Of a stretch of 64,000 nucleotides of DNA, positions 1 through 12,060 are shown in pieces (within the stretch, counting starts at the first letter, position 1; each line of letters starts with the position of its first letter). The stretch lies in the NCBI GenBank assembly GCA_022818135.1, contig JAFMSR010000010.1:13218824-13282823 (forward strand). The letters are read 5' to 3'. The notes under the pieces are model-generated. The model saw nothing but the letters and a program-made list of their open reading frames with translations, was not told the origin of the DNA and made no database searches. Made by a program: the position numbers and the translations under genes. The stretch is from Saxidomus purpurata (taxonomy: Eukaryota > Mollusca > Bivalvia > Venerida > Veneridae).

Positions 1-214
1 GTCTACATTGCAACGCTTTACATCATATTTAACTCTCTCAACAAGTAAAGTTTATAATGGTGATGTAATCGTACACAAATATTGACTTTTGACTTAGAGA
101 TTAATAGTAAATAAAAAAATGTGCACTTCAGTTAAAATATTTAAAAAATCACTCAAGATGCTTCTGAAATACGACACGTGGTAATGATTGTTCAAATATA
201 TTATGATGTTGCAG

Positions 215-330
215 GAGCAGACTGTAGTGAGATAAAAAGTGGTGAAGAGATTGTCTTTGATCCACTCTCTGTGAATTATGTACGTGAGCAGTGCCAACAT
301 GCTGAAGAAAGTGAAAGGCAGGCTCATCTT
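215..330 (+). CDS. Gene 1, internal exon (5' part lies outside the window)
   Basis: Internal coding exon of an unrecognised gene. It follows an acceptor ending gatgttgcag and runs into a consensus donor (GTAAGT at 331). Only one of the three frames is open: two bases complete a codon from an exon upstream of the window, then 38 codons follow (ADCSEIKSGEEIVFDPLSVN at the start, ending in ..ESERQAHL). The exon ends on a codon boundary, which matches the start of the next exon at 881. It is hydrophilic and rich in Glu, with no membrane segment. There is no ATG in this frame, so a search for Met-initiated frames misses it; two minus-strand open frames overlapping here are shadows. I do not recognise the family. 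Seen: splice sites and open frame. Inferred: that it is translated. Confidence 0.68.
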
Positions 331-880
331 GTAAGTATGACTTGATACACATTTTACAGTGTGTTATATGTACACATATTTCATGTAGTTCTAGACTTAA
401 TTAACAAGTACATTCTATATACAAATGTAGTTATATACCCTTACTTAAAAGTACTGTCATGAAATGTGTACATAAAAAGCAAGCATTGCGGATATGTAGA
501 ACACAGGAGAAGAAGTCAATATTTACAAAAAGTTTATTACACGGTCATAATAAAACAGAGGACAGTAATATGGAACTACTTTTCGGTCGTATTCGACAAA
601 AAATTGTGTTAAGAGTTCGGCCGTAAGGGTCTGAAATACTCTGTTAACTTTGGATACGATTGAATAAATTCAATCGATCCAAAAAAGGACCCCAAATATA
701 TTAAAGAAAAGAAATTAAAAGGTTATTTTATTGCTTTCTGAAAATATTGAAAAGGCAAAATAGCAGAAACTGAGATTTCTGTGTGGCGTCTCTATTTGTT
801 CTGATGAAATGACAAGCAAGATTAATGTAACAATTATGAACAGAAGCTGATTTAATTAATCTAATTACTTTTGCCTAAAG
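331..880 (+). other. Gene 1 intron
   Basis: Intron with GT-AG ends (GTAAGT donor, ttgcctaaag acceptor). AT-rich; I see no repeat, RNA gene or open frame in it. Confidence 0.6.
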
Positions 881-1406
881 GACGCAAATAATCCAGAAAA
901 AAGTGACCAGGTTGATGAGGAGAAAGACAAGTCTGAACAGATACCGGGTGAACAGGACGAGGGTCCACAACTCTTTAGTGAACAGGACGAGGGTCAACAA
1001 CTCTCTAGTGAACAGGACGAAGTTCCACAGCCTTCAGCTGAGCAGGATGAAATTCCAGAGGTTTCAAGTGAACAGGAAGATGTCCCACAGGTTTCCAGTG
1101 AACAGGAAGATGTTCCACAGGTCTCTAGTGAACATGACGATGTTCCACAGGTCTCCAATGAACAGGAAGATGTTCCACAGGTCAGTAGTGAACAGGACGA
1201 AGTTATACAGGTCTCCAATGAACAGGAAGATGTTCCACAGGGCAGTAGTGAACAGGACGAAGTTATACAGGTCTCCAATGAACAGGACAAGGTTCAACAC
1301 CTTTCAGCTGAGCAGGACGAGGTCCAACAGCTCTCAAATTTTGAAAAAGATTCAGATGCTCATTTGCATGAAACATGTGATGAACCATGCGAAGACATAG
1401 CTGATG
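881..1406 (+). CDS. Gene 1, exon encoding acidic 10-residue tandem repeats
   Basis: Coding exon of 175 codons plus one base, in phase with the exon ending at 330 and with the one starting at 2004. It starts DANNPEKSDQVDEEKDKSEQ, then has 13 tandem decapeptides from 947 to 1336 (SEQEDVPQVS, NEQEDVPQVS, SEQDEVIQVS and variants), then a spacer with two cysteines (..HETCDEPCEDIAD). The acceptor is ttgcctaaag; the donor is GTAATA at 1407. Codons vary at third positions between repeats while the residues stay similar (GTC/GTT for Val, GAA/GAG for Glu), which supports this frame over the other two open forward frames. The product is strongly acidic and probably disordered. Decapeptide arrays of this sort occur in many unrelated extracellular, cytoskeletal and linker proteins, so no function is assigned. 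The long + frame at 903-1400 with VNRT repeats and the Cys-rich minus frame at 994-1290 are shadows of this array. Confidence 0.72.
947..1336 (+). repeat. 30-bp coding minisatellite, 13 units
   Basis: Thirteen contiguous 30-bp units, each beginning GAACAGGA after an AGT/AAT/GGT/GCT codon. The length is exactly 390 bp with no frame-breaking indel. Units 8-9 and 10-11 form a 60-bp doublet (NEQEDVPQ. followed by SEQDEVIQVS) repeated twice, which suggests recent unequal exchange. Confidence 0.9.
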
Positions 1407-2003
1407 GTAATATTATTTACATATTTCATGTCATATATACTTTTATTTCCTTTAATGATAGGATTTTAATTTTAACAAAAATATTTTCAACAAAAATATC
1501 TTTATCTAAACAGTTTTCAATGTTCAGCTAATTGCTGACCGGACACATGTAGGTACTTCTATACTTTTATTGTTTTGACGAATGTGATGAAGTTTATTTC
1601 TAATCATGAACAATCAGATATTTTATATTCTGGATATAATTTGTACTTTTTATTGCTTTTAACGTTAAAATTTAAGTTTCATTTGATATATGAAATGTAG
1701 TTCTTTTAAAAAAAGGTGTTTGAATACCGAAACTGCCTTTACAAATGTTCTAGAAAGTTTGTTCTAAAGGAGGTGGTGTGCTATTTCTGAGTCTGCAAAA
1801 TAAGAATAAACAGATTGATGACGTGTGACACCTATTAGATATTTGTAATGACCCACTGTTAGAATAGGGCAATCTTTTTTTAAACAGTACAAACGAATTT
1901 TACAGTATATTCTTCACAATGTATTTTCATGTGTCATATTATTTTTAGACCTAAAGATTTAATATTTGAAAAAAGTTAGCAACCTTCCTTTTTGTCTTTG
2001 AAG
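1407..2003 (+). other. Gene 1 intron
   Basis: GT-AG intron between the repeat exon and the last exon; AT-rich, with no feature recognised. Confidence 0.6.
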
Positions 2004-2119
2004 CCCAGCCGAATATCGTCAATGAAACAGGCAAAGATAATGCATCGGGTGACAGTGTTGATATAGCAGTGGAAAAGGAAGCCTCATTTGAACAGACAAC
2101 CGAACCTCAAAATGTGTAG
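2004..2119 (+). CDS. Gene 1, terminal exon with stop codon
   Basis: Last coding exon. The acceptor is a good pyrimidine tract (ccttcctttttgtctttgaag). Two bases complete the split Ala codon begun at 1406, then 37 codons follow, starting QPNIVNETGKDNASGDSVDI and ending ..TTEPQNV, with TAG at 2117-2119. It is hydrophilic and acidic, like the preceding exon. Phase agreement across both introns, plus a stop followed by a short 3' UTR and an AATAAA, make this the best-supported gene in the window. The visible tail is about 250 residues; the N-terminal part and any recognisable domain lie upstream of the window. Confidence 0.7.
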
Positions 2120-2545
2120 AATGAAATGATAGGGGAATTTAAAAGTTATTCATCACAGGAATAACGTAGTAAACTTCAGTGCTTAAAAAATCATAAATGC
2201 GAACAATGATTACAGAGTGTTAATGTATGAAGTGATTAAAAAGTCATTTATGTTGAATGTTTGCTTTACCGACTTTAAATTTATTTCGGTAAATACTGTT
2301 AAACTACCTTCTACATTTCTTGTTCTTCTTAGATGGTGCACTAGTATACGTTACGTGTAAAATTTGTTAACTGAGTATTTTCCAAGAAAGTACAGCTGTT
2401 AGAATTATATACAGAAATGAAACATTTAGTTAAGTTTGATATGTCATGCTTGGTATCAACTTCTGCTGTGTGATACTTTGTTTATTGTGTAGAACGTTTA
2501 TACTGTTATACTGGAAGTGTTAATAAAGTTGTTTGAAGCAAAACT
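2120..2545 (+). other. Gene 1 3' UTR with poly(A) signal at 2522-2527
   Basis: A non-coding stretch after the stop codon ending shortly after AATAAA (2522-2527), which is followed by a T/G-containing downstream region. The exact cleavage site is not determinable from sequence alone. Confidence 0.55.
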
Positions 2546-2832
2546 CGACTGTTTGTCCTTTTGACTTGATACGATTTAGCATAGTCAGTGTACTATTTAT
2601 TATTTCTGTTCGTAACGTCATCACGGTGACTTGTAGATGATTGTTTTTGTAAAGAACATGCGCAAACCAAGATCATATCATACATTTTATTTCTTATTAT
2701 TTACATTTAAAGAGGTGTTTTGTTTGTTTTCTTCACAATATTTTGTAAAACTTTGCAAGATTAGGACTTTTGTCACATGATCTTTTATTGGTGTAAATTT
2801 CATGAACATATAATTATGGAAAATATTTTCTA
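2546..2832. other. Intergenic, nothing recognised
   Basis: AT-rich sequence downstream of gene 1 with no open frame or repeat that I can support. Confidence 0.5.
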
Positions 2833-2996
2833 CCTATTAGATACATATTTCCGCGCATTTACCCAGTAAAATTCGAGAAAAAGTTGATTTTCATTTTTTT
2901 GATACCCATCCTGTATTGCACTATTCCTTCTTACTTGTGTGAAAATGCGATTTAAACGGTGAGAAAATAAATCTACCATGTCCATTGAGTTGTGAA
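2833..2996 (-). repeat. Dispersed repeat, short inverted copy
   Basis: The reverse complement of this stretch matches 5053-5399: both contain ggtagatttattttctcacc and the motif ATGCGCGGAAATATGTATC. About 170 bp present in the copy at 5.19-5.36 kb are missing here, so this is an internally deleted copy. Confidence 0.75.
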
Positions 2997-3393
2997 TACC
3001 AACTCAACATGTTGGATTCACTTTATCCATAAGTAACTTTGAAATGTTAGCTTTTTAATTTATATGACAAATATACGCAGTATAATTTTGACGTTGTGGT
3101 AACTCTTTTAACGCAGACTTGAGATGGTGAACTGATAGAATAATATTATGACTACTAAGGATAATTTGAAGTGGTAACCGTTTGGCGTGAAATTACTTTG
3201 AAATTAAAATGCAGCTATTGTCATATTCCTGTAGAACAGTAATAATTTATGCATAATATCAAGTTAACTAACTTAATCAACGGGAAAGTTTGTCTCGAAC
3301 AGTATAACAATGTAGATGTTTTGCATTTTCAACGTCCTTCAGTTTTGGAAAGACCGTGTTCTGTTGCCCAGCTGCACCTTAAATTGCCATTAA
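2997..3393. other. Intergenic, nothing recognised
   Basis: AT-rich flank between the dispersed repeat and the foldback element; the short open frame from 3249 runs into the transposon and looks fortuitous. Confidence 0.4.
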
Positions 3394-4283
3394 GCCTCAG
3401 TCACACTTCACCGGATAGCGTTAACGGACGCCCAACGTATAACAGAATTTTCAATCCGTTCGTGTCCGTTCGCATGCGTTTTTCCGTTCTCGGCGCTGCG
3501 CTCCTTGTCCGGCAATGTTCGTTTCATGGAAGGTTTTGAGCATGTTCAAAATTTGGAACGTATACCACGAGACAAAGTTGGCCGTTAGATGTACGGTAGC
3601 AATGCCCTGGTATGCGTTTTGTTCGTCACTCGTTCGTTCCTTATTCCGTTCGATAGACCTGATTCACAGCCGGACTACTACCGGGCATGCAACGGATGTA
3701 ACGTATGTTCAACGGACGATAACTGACAAGGAACGCATAGGAACTGATAAATAACAGACGTGAAACGATGGTCCACCGGACAAAACTGATGCGAACCGGA
3801 CAAATACAGAATAAGGAACGCACGAGTAATGAACAAAACGCATACCAGCGCATTGCTGCCGTACATCTAACGGACAACTTCGCTCTTGGCACTTTGGAAT
3901 AACTTCAGCACGTGTGATGTCTGAACGAGCGGAAACTATTGTGCCGGAACAAAACAAAAATATCGGACTCTTTATACTCGTTTTGTCCGTCACGTGACCG
4001 GTAGAAATACGTTCGTCAGAAGAACGTTTTGGCATGCGTTGCGCTTACGTTTTACGCGGTATAAGTCCGTTACTATAGTACGGTGATGTCCGTTAATTGA
4101 ACGTTGTTTGTCCTGTATATGTGCGATCATTGTGCGTTTTGTCCGTTTTATGCGCCCCATACACCGATCGCGAGAGAACCGAGCAGTACCGGGGGATGCC
4201 TTTCGTCACCGGATAACTTTCTGCCGCAATCTTTCTATACGTTGGGTGTCCGTTAACGCTATACGGTGTAGTGTGACTGAGGC
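3394..4283. mobile_element. Foldback DNA transposon with 47-bp terminal inverted repeats
   Basis: The ends 3394-3440 and 4237-4283 are inverted copies matching at 44 of 47 positions, starting GCCTCAGTCACACT. A further inverted pair lies inside (about 3579-3655 against 3795-3880), so most of the 890 bp can fold back; translations of opposite strands there look alike for that reason. The element is less AT-rich than its surroundings and full of the motif CGTTCGT/TCCGTT. TAA lies directly before the left end, and TAA one base after the right end, compatible with a 3-bp TAA target duplication as in PIF/Harbinger elements. There is no transposase, so it is non-autonomous. Superfamily assignment is inference. 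Confidence 0.8.
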
Positions 4284-4789
4284 ATAAGCAACGTTACTTA
4301 AATGCTTTAATCAAGAAGTAAACAATTGATCTAAACTTATTCACACGGAGTTCAGTTTGTAAAACAGCGTTTGTTAATATTGCTAAGATGATATCAGAAC
4401 TTTTAATTTTGCTTCTTGTTATTGCTTTCATCACCTTAAAGCCTTGCGATCACTTTGAATTACCTTGTGTAGAATAATAATATTTACTCTAAAACACTGT
4501 TGGCGTATGCTTTTCTTTCGTATTTACGTCGTTTCTTTAAGATAAAGTGTTGTCAGAAAGCGTTTCTTCATTTTTGCAACGCTATCATTTCGAAAAATGA
4601 AGCTTGCAATTTTAATGATATTTTTGTACATTCTCCGGTATGACATCTTTCTATAAGTGAATCAAGTAATTGTACCGTCCAAAGTGATCATGGAACTTTA
4701 ACAACAGGCTATCGCCAATATTACCTGTATGTCCGTATGTTCACCGTTAGAGCACTTACGTGCAAAATGATGCATCTAATCTGGCGCCT
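4284..4789. other. Intergenic, nothing recognised
   Basis: AT-rich sequence between the foldback element and the 16-bp minisatellite; no gene or repeat that I can support. Confidence 0.5.
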
Positions 4790-5052
4790 TTCGTGTCTCT
4801 GCGAAACAATGTCTCTCGAATGTTATCCCTGAGGAATGCTTTTTCCTGCACAATAATAAGCTGCAGAATGCTGTCCGTGTGGAATAATGTCTCTGTGGAA
4901 TGCTGACTCTGCGTTATGTTGTCCCTACAGAAAAAGTGAATCTAACATGTTCATGAGTTGTGGAGGGAAATGGGCCCCCCGAGGGTTGAATACGTCCAAA
5001 AACGAGGCTGTGCCGGTTTTTGAGGATTCTACTCGAGGGTGGGATTTCCTTT

Positions 5053-5399
5053 CCACAACTCAAGGACATGGTAGATTTATTTTCTCACCGTTTAAATCGC
5101 ATTTTCATACAAGTAAGAAGAAATTAGTGCAAATACAGGATGGGGATGAAAAAATGAAATTCAACTTTTTCTCGAAATTTACATCAAAACTGCTATAGAT
5201 GGATAGAAAATGATCTAACTAAGAAAATGAATACCAACAACCCTATGTTTATTTAAAAAATAACAATTTTACAGCCATTTTTCGATTTTTATGTCTGCTT
5301 ACAATTAACGTAAAAATAGTCCGGCAGCGATGTGAGATAAGCGATGTGAGATAAGTTTATCTCACATGGGTAAATGCGCGGAAATATGTATCCCATAGG
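5053..5399 (+). repeat. Dispersed repeat, longer copy inside the minisatellite
   Basis: Inverted partner of 2833-2996. It sits with some extra sequence (from about 4925) as a clean interruption of the 16-bp array, which suggests insertion. No terminal repeats or coding capacity identified. Confidence 0.65.
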
Positions 5400-6416
5400 T
5401 GAGAAAAGATATTCTGTGTCTATGGGATGGTGTCCTTATCAAATGTTTTGTGGAATGCTGTTAATGTGCAATGCTGTCCATGTGGATGGATGTCTCTGTT
5501 AAATGCTGTAACTGTGCAATGTTGTCCACTTGGAATTATTTCTCTGTCTCAGGGGAATGCTGCCCCTGTGATAAGATATTCTGTGTCTAAGGAATGGTGT
5601 CCCTATAAAATGTTTTGTGGAATGCTGTTAATGTGCAATGCTGTCCATGTGGATGGATGTCTCCGTTAAATGCTGTAACTGCAATGTTGTCCATGTAGAA
5701 TGATTTCTCTGTGGAATGACGTTCCTGCTGGCTCTGTGGAATGCTGTCTCTGCGTAAAGTTGTCACTGCCAAATGCTGTATCTGGAATTCTGTCCATATG
5801 GAATAATGTCTCTCGTGAATGCTTTGTGGATATCCTGTGGCATTTTGTCCCTGTGGAATGCTGTCTCAGTGGAATGTGGCCCCTGTGATATGATATTCTG
5901 TCTCTGAGGAATGGTGTCCCTATAAAATGTTCTGTGGAATGCTGTTAATGTGCAATGCTGTCCATGTGGATTGATGTCTCTGTTGAATGCTGTAAATGTG
6001 CAATGGTGTCCATGTGCAATGGTGTCTCTGCGGAATGCTGGCTCTGTTCTGTGGAATAGTGTCTCTGTGGGATGCTATTTCTGTAGAAAGCTGTCCCTGT
6101 GAAATATTGTACCTGTGGAATGGTTGGTCAGTGTAATTGTGTCTCTGTGGAATTTTGCCTCTGTTATATGCTGTCTCCGTTATATATGCTGTCCTTCGGA
6201 ATGCTGTCCGTGCGGAATGCTGTCTCCGTAGAATGCTGTTCCTGTGGAATGTTTTCTCTGTGGAATGTTGCCGTATAAAATACTGCCCCTTCGGAATGCT
6301 GTCTCTGTTGAATGCTGTAACTAAGGAATGCTATCCTTTTCGAATGCTATCTCTGTTGAATGTTGTCCCTATGGAATGTTGCTCCTTCGGAAATTTGAAT
6401 CTGTGGAATGCTGTCT

Positions 6417-6630
<214 letters not shown>

Positions 6631-7790
6631 TATGATATAGAAAATTGCCGTTAAACTGTCTCTGTGAAATGATTTCTGAGGAATGTTGCCCCTTCGGAAT
6701 GCTCTCTCTGTGGAATGCTGTTTCTGTGGTATGCTGTCCCTGTGGAATGAAGTACCTTTGATGTATTGTCTCTGATGAATGCTGTCCGTATCGAATGATG
6801 CTCCTGCTGAATGTTGTCTATGTGGATTTCTGTCTGTGTAAAATGCTGTCCCTATGGAATTTTGCTTCTGCTGAATGCTGTCTCTGTGGAATGATATCTG
6901 TGTTGAATGATGTCTCTATGGAATGCTGTCTCTGGAGAATACTGTCCCTATGGAATGCTGTCCCTGTGGAATGATGTCCCTGTGTTATTTTGTCTGTTTG
7001 GAATGATGTCTATTTGGAATGCTGTCTCTGTGGAATGCTGCTAGTGGAGTGCTGCCCCTGTGGAATGATGTCTGTGTTGACTGATGACTCTTTGGGATAA
7101 TTTGCTTTTGTAATGCTGTCCATGTGGAATTCTGCCCCTGGAGATTGATGTCTGTTTTGAATGCTATCTCTGAAGATTGCTGCCTGTGCGGGATATTTTC
7201 CCTGTGAAATGCTGTCACTAAGGAATGCTAAAGAATATTGCCCCTAGCAATGATGTCTCTTTTGAATGATGTCCCTGTAGAATGATGTCTCTGTGATATG
7301 ATGTCCCTGTGGATTGATGTCTCTTTTGAATGCTGTCCCTAAAGAATACTGTCTGTGTGGGATGTTTTCCCTGTAGAATGCTTTCCCTAGGGAATGCTGT
7401 AGATGTTGCCCCTGAACAATGATGTCTCTTGAATGCTGTCCCTAATGAATGATGTCCATGTGATATGTCACTGTGGAATGCTCTCCCTATGGAATGCAGT
7501 TTCTATGATCTGTCCCTATGGAATTCTGTCCCTGTGGAATGTTTCCCCTGATAAAATGCTGTCTGTTGTCCATGTGGAATGTTGTCACTGTGGAATGTTG
7601 CCCCTTTGGAATGCAGTACTATGGAATGGTGTCCCTGTGGATTGCTTTCTATGTGAATTATTTCCCCTGCCTGGGTGTCTCTGTTGCCCATGTGGAATGC
7701 TGTCTATGTGGAATGTTGTCCTTGTTGATAGTTGTCTCTGCGGAATGCTGTGCCTGTTGCCGATGTAGATTGCTGTCCCATTCCAAGCCA

Positions 7791-8719
7791 AGTCAGCCGG
7801 AATACCAGAATAACCGAAGACGTGTGTTTGCGTGTCTTAACATGTTTATTCAGAATGTCCAGTTGTCGACAGATTGACTTTACATCTTGTTTTAATAAAC
7901 CTTCTGTTGCAGAAAGTTTGAGCGCAGTAGGTACGCGCGTTGTCTTGCCATAGAAGGTGACGTTATTCTCCTGAATGAACGGGTCGTCCAGCATTTAATG
8001 TTCCTTTAAGGCGTTCTCTGACATGATGTAAAACCGACTTCACACCATTACGCCGCAACCAGATTCAAGCATATGGTTAACTGTATACTCGTTGCCAGTG
8101 GTCAGTTTAAATATGACAGAAATAAATTAATGATCATCCGTAAATGAAATACATCTCCAGCAGTCAAGATGGGAAAACATTCAGATTTTGTTAATCAAGC
8201 GGCATATACACATAGAAAGGAAACGTGAGAATATCATTTTTTGTTGTTGTTTTTTTTTTTTTTTGCAATCAGAAGTCGGTAATGAGACCACATGTTTAAG
8301 ATACAAAATATTTAAAAAACTGCCCATTCATTAAGCACGATAAAGTATCAATTCAAGACTGTAATTTTTAATTAGTGACTAAAAACGATCGTGTTTTGTA
8401 ACTAATTGGCAGGTTTTGCATAAAAGACTGTCTTAAATAAAATATTTTCGAAAAATTATGTATTGTTACACTCAGTAATGCTAAACAATGAATAAAACCC
8501 CGAATCAGGCAAAACAATACTACAGTAGGAAATATAACACAATAATGAATCAATTTAAGGGATGTCGTCTTTTAACAACACAATTATAATGTAGTTCGAA
8601 TATGAGCGATGGAACATGAAAATGCTATTTTTAGTGTAAAAGCTTTTTTCTCATAATATTTTATTTCAACAATTACACAGAAGCGAGCAAGCAATGTCAG
8701 CTGATAAAATAAAATAATA
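7791..8719. other. Intergenic, nothing recognised
   Basis: A short T run at about 8245-8265 and otherwise AT-rich sequence. I see no exon with credible splice sites. Confidence 0.5.
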
Positions 8720-10771
8720 AACAAGACGGACATGATGGCTCTACATCGCTCACCTGGTTTTTTTTTGGTTTTTTGGGGCCCCCTCCTCTTTGGTATAGTC
8801 GGAACCCGTCGTGAGTGACATTGCTCATCAATAAAAATTTTCTGATACATTTTTACGATGATTGAATGCAACATGTGGCTTCTATCTTGTTCACAAGCTT
8901 TTTCATTCATTTGCCGTTGTGACCTAGTAATTGGCCCATGTGACCCAGATTTAAAACACCAAGACAAACAGAGCAATTTTCATGCAAATGCGGTATCAAA
9001 TATGGCTACAAGTGTTAAAAATGTTTTCCTTTGGTAATGAGCTATATACAAAGGGTGTTTATGTTGTTTTTTTTTTGTCTCTATAATAATGACTTATGTG
9101 CCAAGGGTATTCATTGAGTTATTTTGTCTCTATGGTAATGACATGTATACCAAGGGTGTTTATGGGATTGCTTTGTCTCTATCGTAATGGCATGTATACC
9201 AAGGGTGTTCATGGGGTTATTTTGTCTCTATGGTAATGAGCTATATACAAAGGGTGTTCATGGTTGTTATCTGTCTCTATAATAATGACATATGTACAAA
9301 GGGTGTTCGTGGAGATATTTTGTCTCTGTGGCTATGACATATATACAAAGGGTGCTCATGGGGTTATTTTGTCTCTATAATAATGACATATGCACCAAGG
9401 GTGTTCATGGAGTTATTCTGTCTCTATAGTAATTTCGTGTACCAAGGGTGTTTATGTTTTTTGTCCCTATAATAATGAAATATATACCAAGGGTGTTCAT
9501 GGAGTTATTTTGTCTTAATGACATATATACCAAGGGTGTTCATGGAGTTACTTTGTATCTAGGATAATGACGTTTTCAAGAGTTAAAAAACCAAGTGTTA
9601 CATTTTTGTTTTGTATATACATTCCAAGTATATTCATTAGTAAGACCGCATGAATCAACATGTATCTAGAAATTATAACTGTATAATTTTCCGAAACTCT
9701 CTTATTGACTGAAAACATATACAAGCAATTCTATGGTGCTTCTAAAGTTACTTGAGATACATTTCCTAAGGACCTTTCATCCGGAATATATTTTCATTTC
9801 GTAATAAATGTACTAGCGTTAAAACGAATTACGAAAAAACCTGACTACCATTGGCTATAATACAAGATCAACAATCTCATCACAAGAGGAGTCAATTTTG
9901 GCCTGGGGGTTCATGATTTGAACATTATTATTAGAGGTCCACTACACAGTTCTACTGTCCAAATATCTATAAGCTCTGGGCCTTGTGGCTTGTATGTATG
10001 TATTTTATTTCAGTACCAAGTACCAAGGATAACACAATAAAGAGCAAGCTCTTATTTCCATTGTGGTCCTTTATTTTAGAGACAGAAGTAGATACAAGGG
10101 AAACCGTGTCCCCCCCCCCAATTCCATTCCCCACCACGTCCTAGGAAGTGTTAATTTTATCTCTGGGTTCATGATTTGAACAAACTTGGTAGAGGTCAAC
10201 AAAGCAAGGCCTTGTGGTTTCAGACAAGAAGATTTTTTCAGTTTTTCCTATATAAGCCTATGTAAAATCAAGTGACCCCCAAGGCATGGTCAGTTTTGAC
10301 CCAGGGATCATAATTTGAACAATCTTAGTAGAAGTCCAGTAGACAATGCTACATGTCAAATATCTAAGCTTCAGGCCATGTGGTTTCAGAGTACAAGATT
10401 TTTAAAAGTCTAAGTTGTAAAATCAAATGACCCCCGTGAATGGTCAATTTTGACCCAGGAGTCATAATTTAACCATTCTTGGTAGAAGTCTTCTAGTCAA
10501 TGCTACATGCAATGTAGGCCTTCTTGAGAAGAATTTTATTAAAGTTTTTCCTATTTGTTGCCATAGCAACCAAAGTTCTGCATGGAATGGAATTCTTTGA
10601 AAAAGTTTGATAGAGTTTCATACAAGGTACATCCCAACAAACATCATCAACATTTTCTCAGTGGTTTCTGAGATGTTGTTTGAAGGAAATGGTGGTTGGA
10701 TGGACGACGTATGACGGATGCAGGACGAGTGACCTAATGCTCACCCTGACACTGTGTGCAAGGTAAGCTAA
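8720..10771 (-). mobile_element. HINE-like non-autonomous element, family A
   Basis: Read on the minus strand it starts near 10771 (TTTAGCTTACCTTGC, a hairpin-forming start) and ends at 8720 with the family A tail GGTGAGCGATGTAGAGCC..TCTTGTT. The body holds 150-180 bp units with the family A landmarks (CATAGGCTTATATAGG, CCAAGATTGTTCAAA in reverse). A 49-bp minisatellite occupies its 3' half. No protein is encoded. Class assignment (Helentron-associated) is by structure only. Confidence 0.65.
9031..9570 (+). repeat. 49-50-bp minisatellite, about 11 units
   Basis: Units of the form AAGGGTGTTCATGGGGTTAT followed by TTTGTCTCTATRRTAATGAC and ATATACC. Lies within the family A element. Confidence 0.85.
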
Positions 10772-11099
10772 AAACTGAGAGGTTGGAATTTCATTTTTAG
10801 TTACATTTAGCTATACAAACTCAACATAGATTTGTCAAGATGCCACAAAAAATATATTCAGCACGAGAGATGGGACTTCTCTTCAACAGACAGAGTCAGA
10901 TGACCGCTATTGATGTGTACGGCTAAAAGTGTTCTGTGTGGAAGTTGTAAAACTTGTTCAATAATGCTAGAGTGCTGAAAAGTTTAATACGGACTGTTAA
11001 TTAAAATTTTCACAATACAATGTAGCTAATGCACGTCAATAAAATGTTCATGAAAAATGGCTTAAAAATGAAATGATCTTACTTATTCCTACTATATAC
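10772..11099. other. Intergenic, nothing recognised
   Basis: AT-rich spacer between two repeat elements; no feature supported. Confidence 0.4.
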
Positions 11100-12060
11100 C
11101 GTTGAAAGATGTCTTACCTGAACCCTGTCACCTCATGGTCAAGGTCACACGTCCTACCTGAACCATGTCACCTTATGGTTAAGGTCGCACTTCCAATTGG
11201 AGTCATTGCGATTTCATGATTAATCCATATCTCTTGAACTTCTTGAAGGATTTATATGAAAACTTTGACCAAGTGTTTATCTAATCAAGACAACAGGCAA
11301 AACTAATGTTCCAACCCCATTACCCTAATGTCACATTTAGAGGTCATTTGTTTTTTGTGTCCGCTCAATATCTCCTAAATCCATTGAAGTATTTTCATGA
11401 ATATTTAGTAAAATGTCCATCTCATCTAGACAATGGGAATAGAAGAACCCATGTCCCAACCCAGCTTAGGCAAGGTTAAAGTCACACTTAGAGATATTTA
11501 TTTGTGTCCATTCTGTATTTTTGTTATCTCATGGAAGATTTTCATGAAAAAAAAAAAAAAAAAAAAGGGGACCCCCCCCCCAAAAAAGGCGGCTCCCCAA
11601 AACGAAGTTTGGTCAAATGCTTTACTCAGTCAGATGACATGCATGAAGACATGTTTCTACCCCAACAGATGAAGGTCAAAGTCATTTTCAATGTGTGCTC
11701 CATATATGTTTAACCCTTTGAAGGATTTTCATAAAATTTGATATAAATGCCCATCATACTAAGACAATGTGCAAAATCAATGCTCCAATCCTACTGCTGA
11801 AAGTCACACTTAAGGGACAAAGATATTGACACTATATTTCCTAAACCTCTTGAAGGATTTTCTTGAGAGTAAGACCATGATGTTACCTCATGAAGGTGAT
11901 CAAGGTCACATTTAGGGGTCAACGCTTATTAGACTATACCTACTTGACCGTTTGTAAGATTTACATGAAACTTAGGTCAACTGTTCAGATTATTAATGAC
12001 ATGCAAAACGTATCTTTGTTGGGGTATTATCAACAGGTTCAGTGATATATCTAGTTTATT
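11100..12060 (+). repeat. Tandem array of about 170-bp degenerate units
   Basis: Four to five diverged units sharing GAAGGATTTTCATGAAA, 'tctagacaatg' and 'aaggtcacacttagagg'. It resembles the internal tandem core of the HINE-like families, but I cannot see either terminus. Confidence 0.6.
11546..11588. repeat. Homopolymer block (A-run, then G4, C-run), probable artefact
   Basis: A run of about 20 A followed by GGGG, A and about 10 C interrupts one repeat unit in mid-sequence and replaces the expected text. Confidence 0.55.

Noticed and set aside
903..1400. 165-codon VNRT/MFHRS-repeat frame on the plus strand and Cys-rich 98-codon frame on the minus strand
   Set aside because: Both are alternative registers of the 30-bp coding repeat; the SEQEDVPQVS frame fits the splice phases and synonymous variation.
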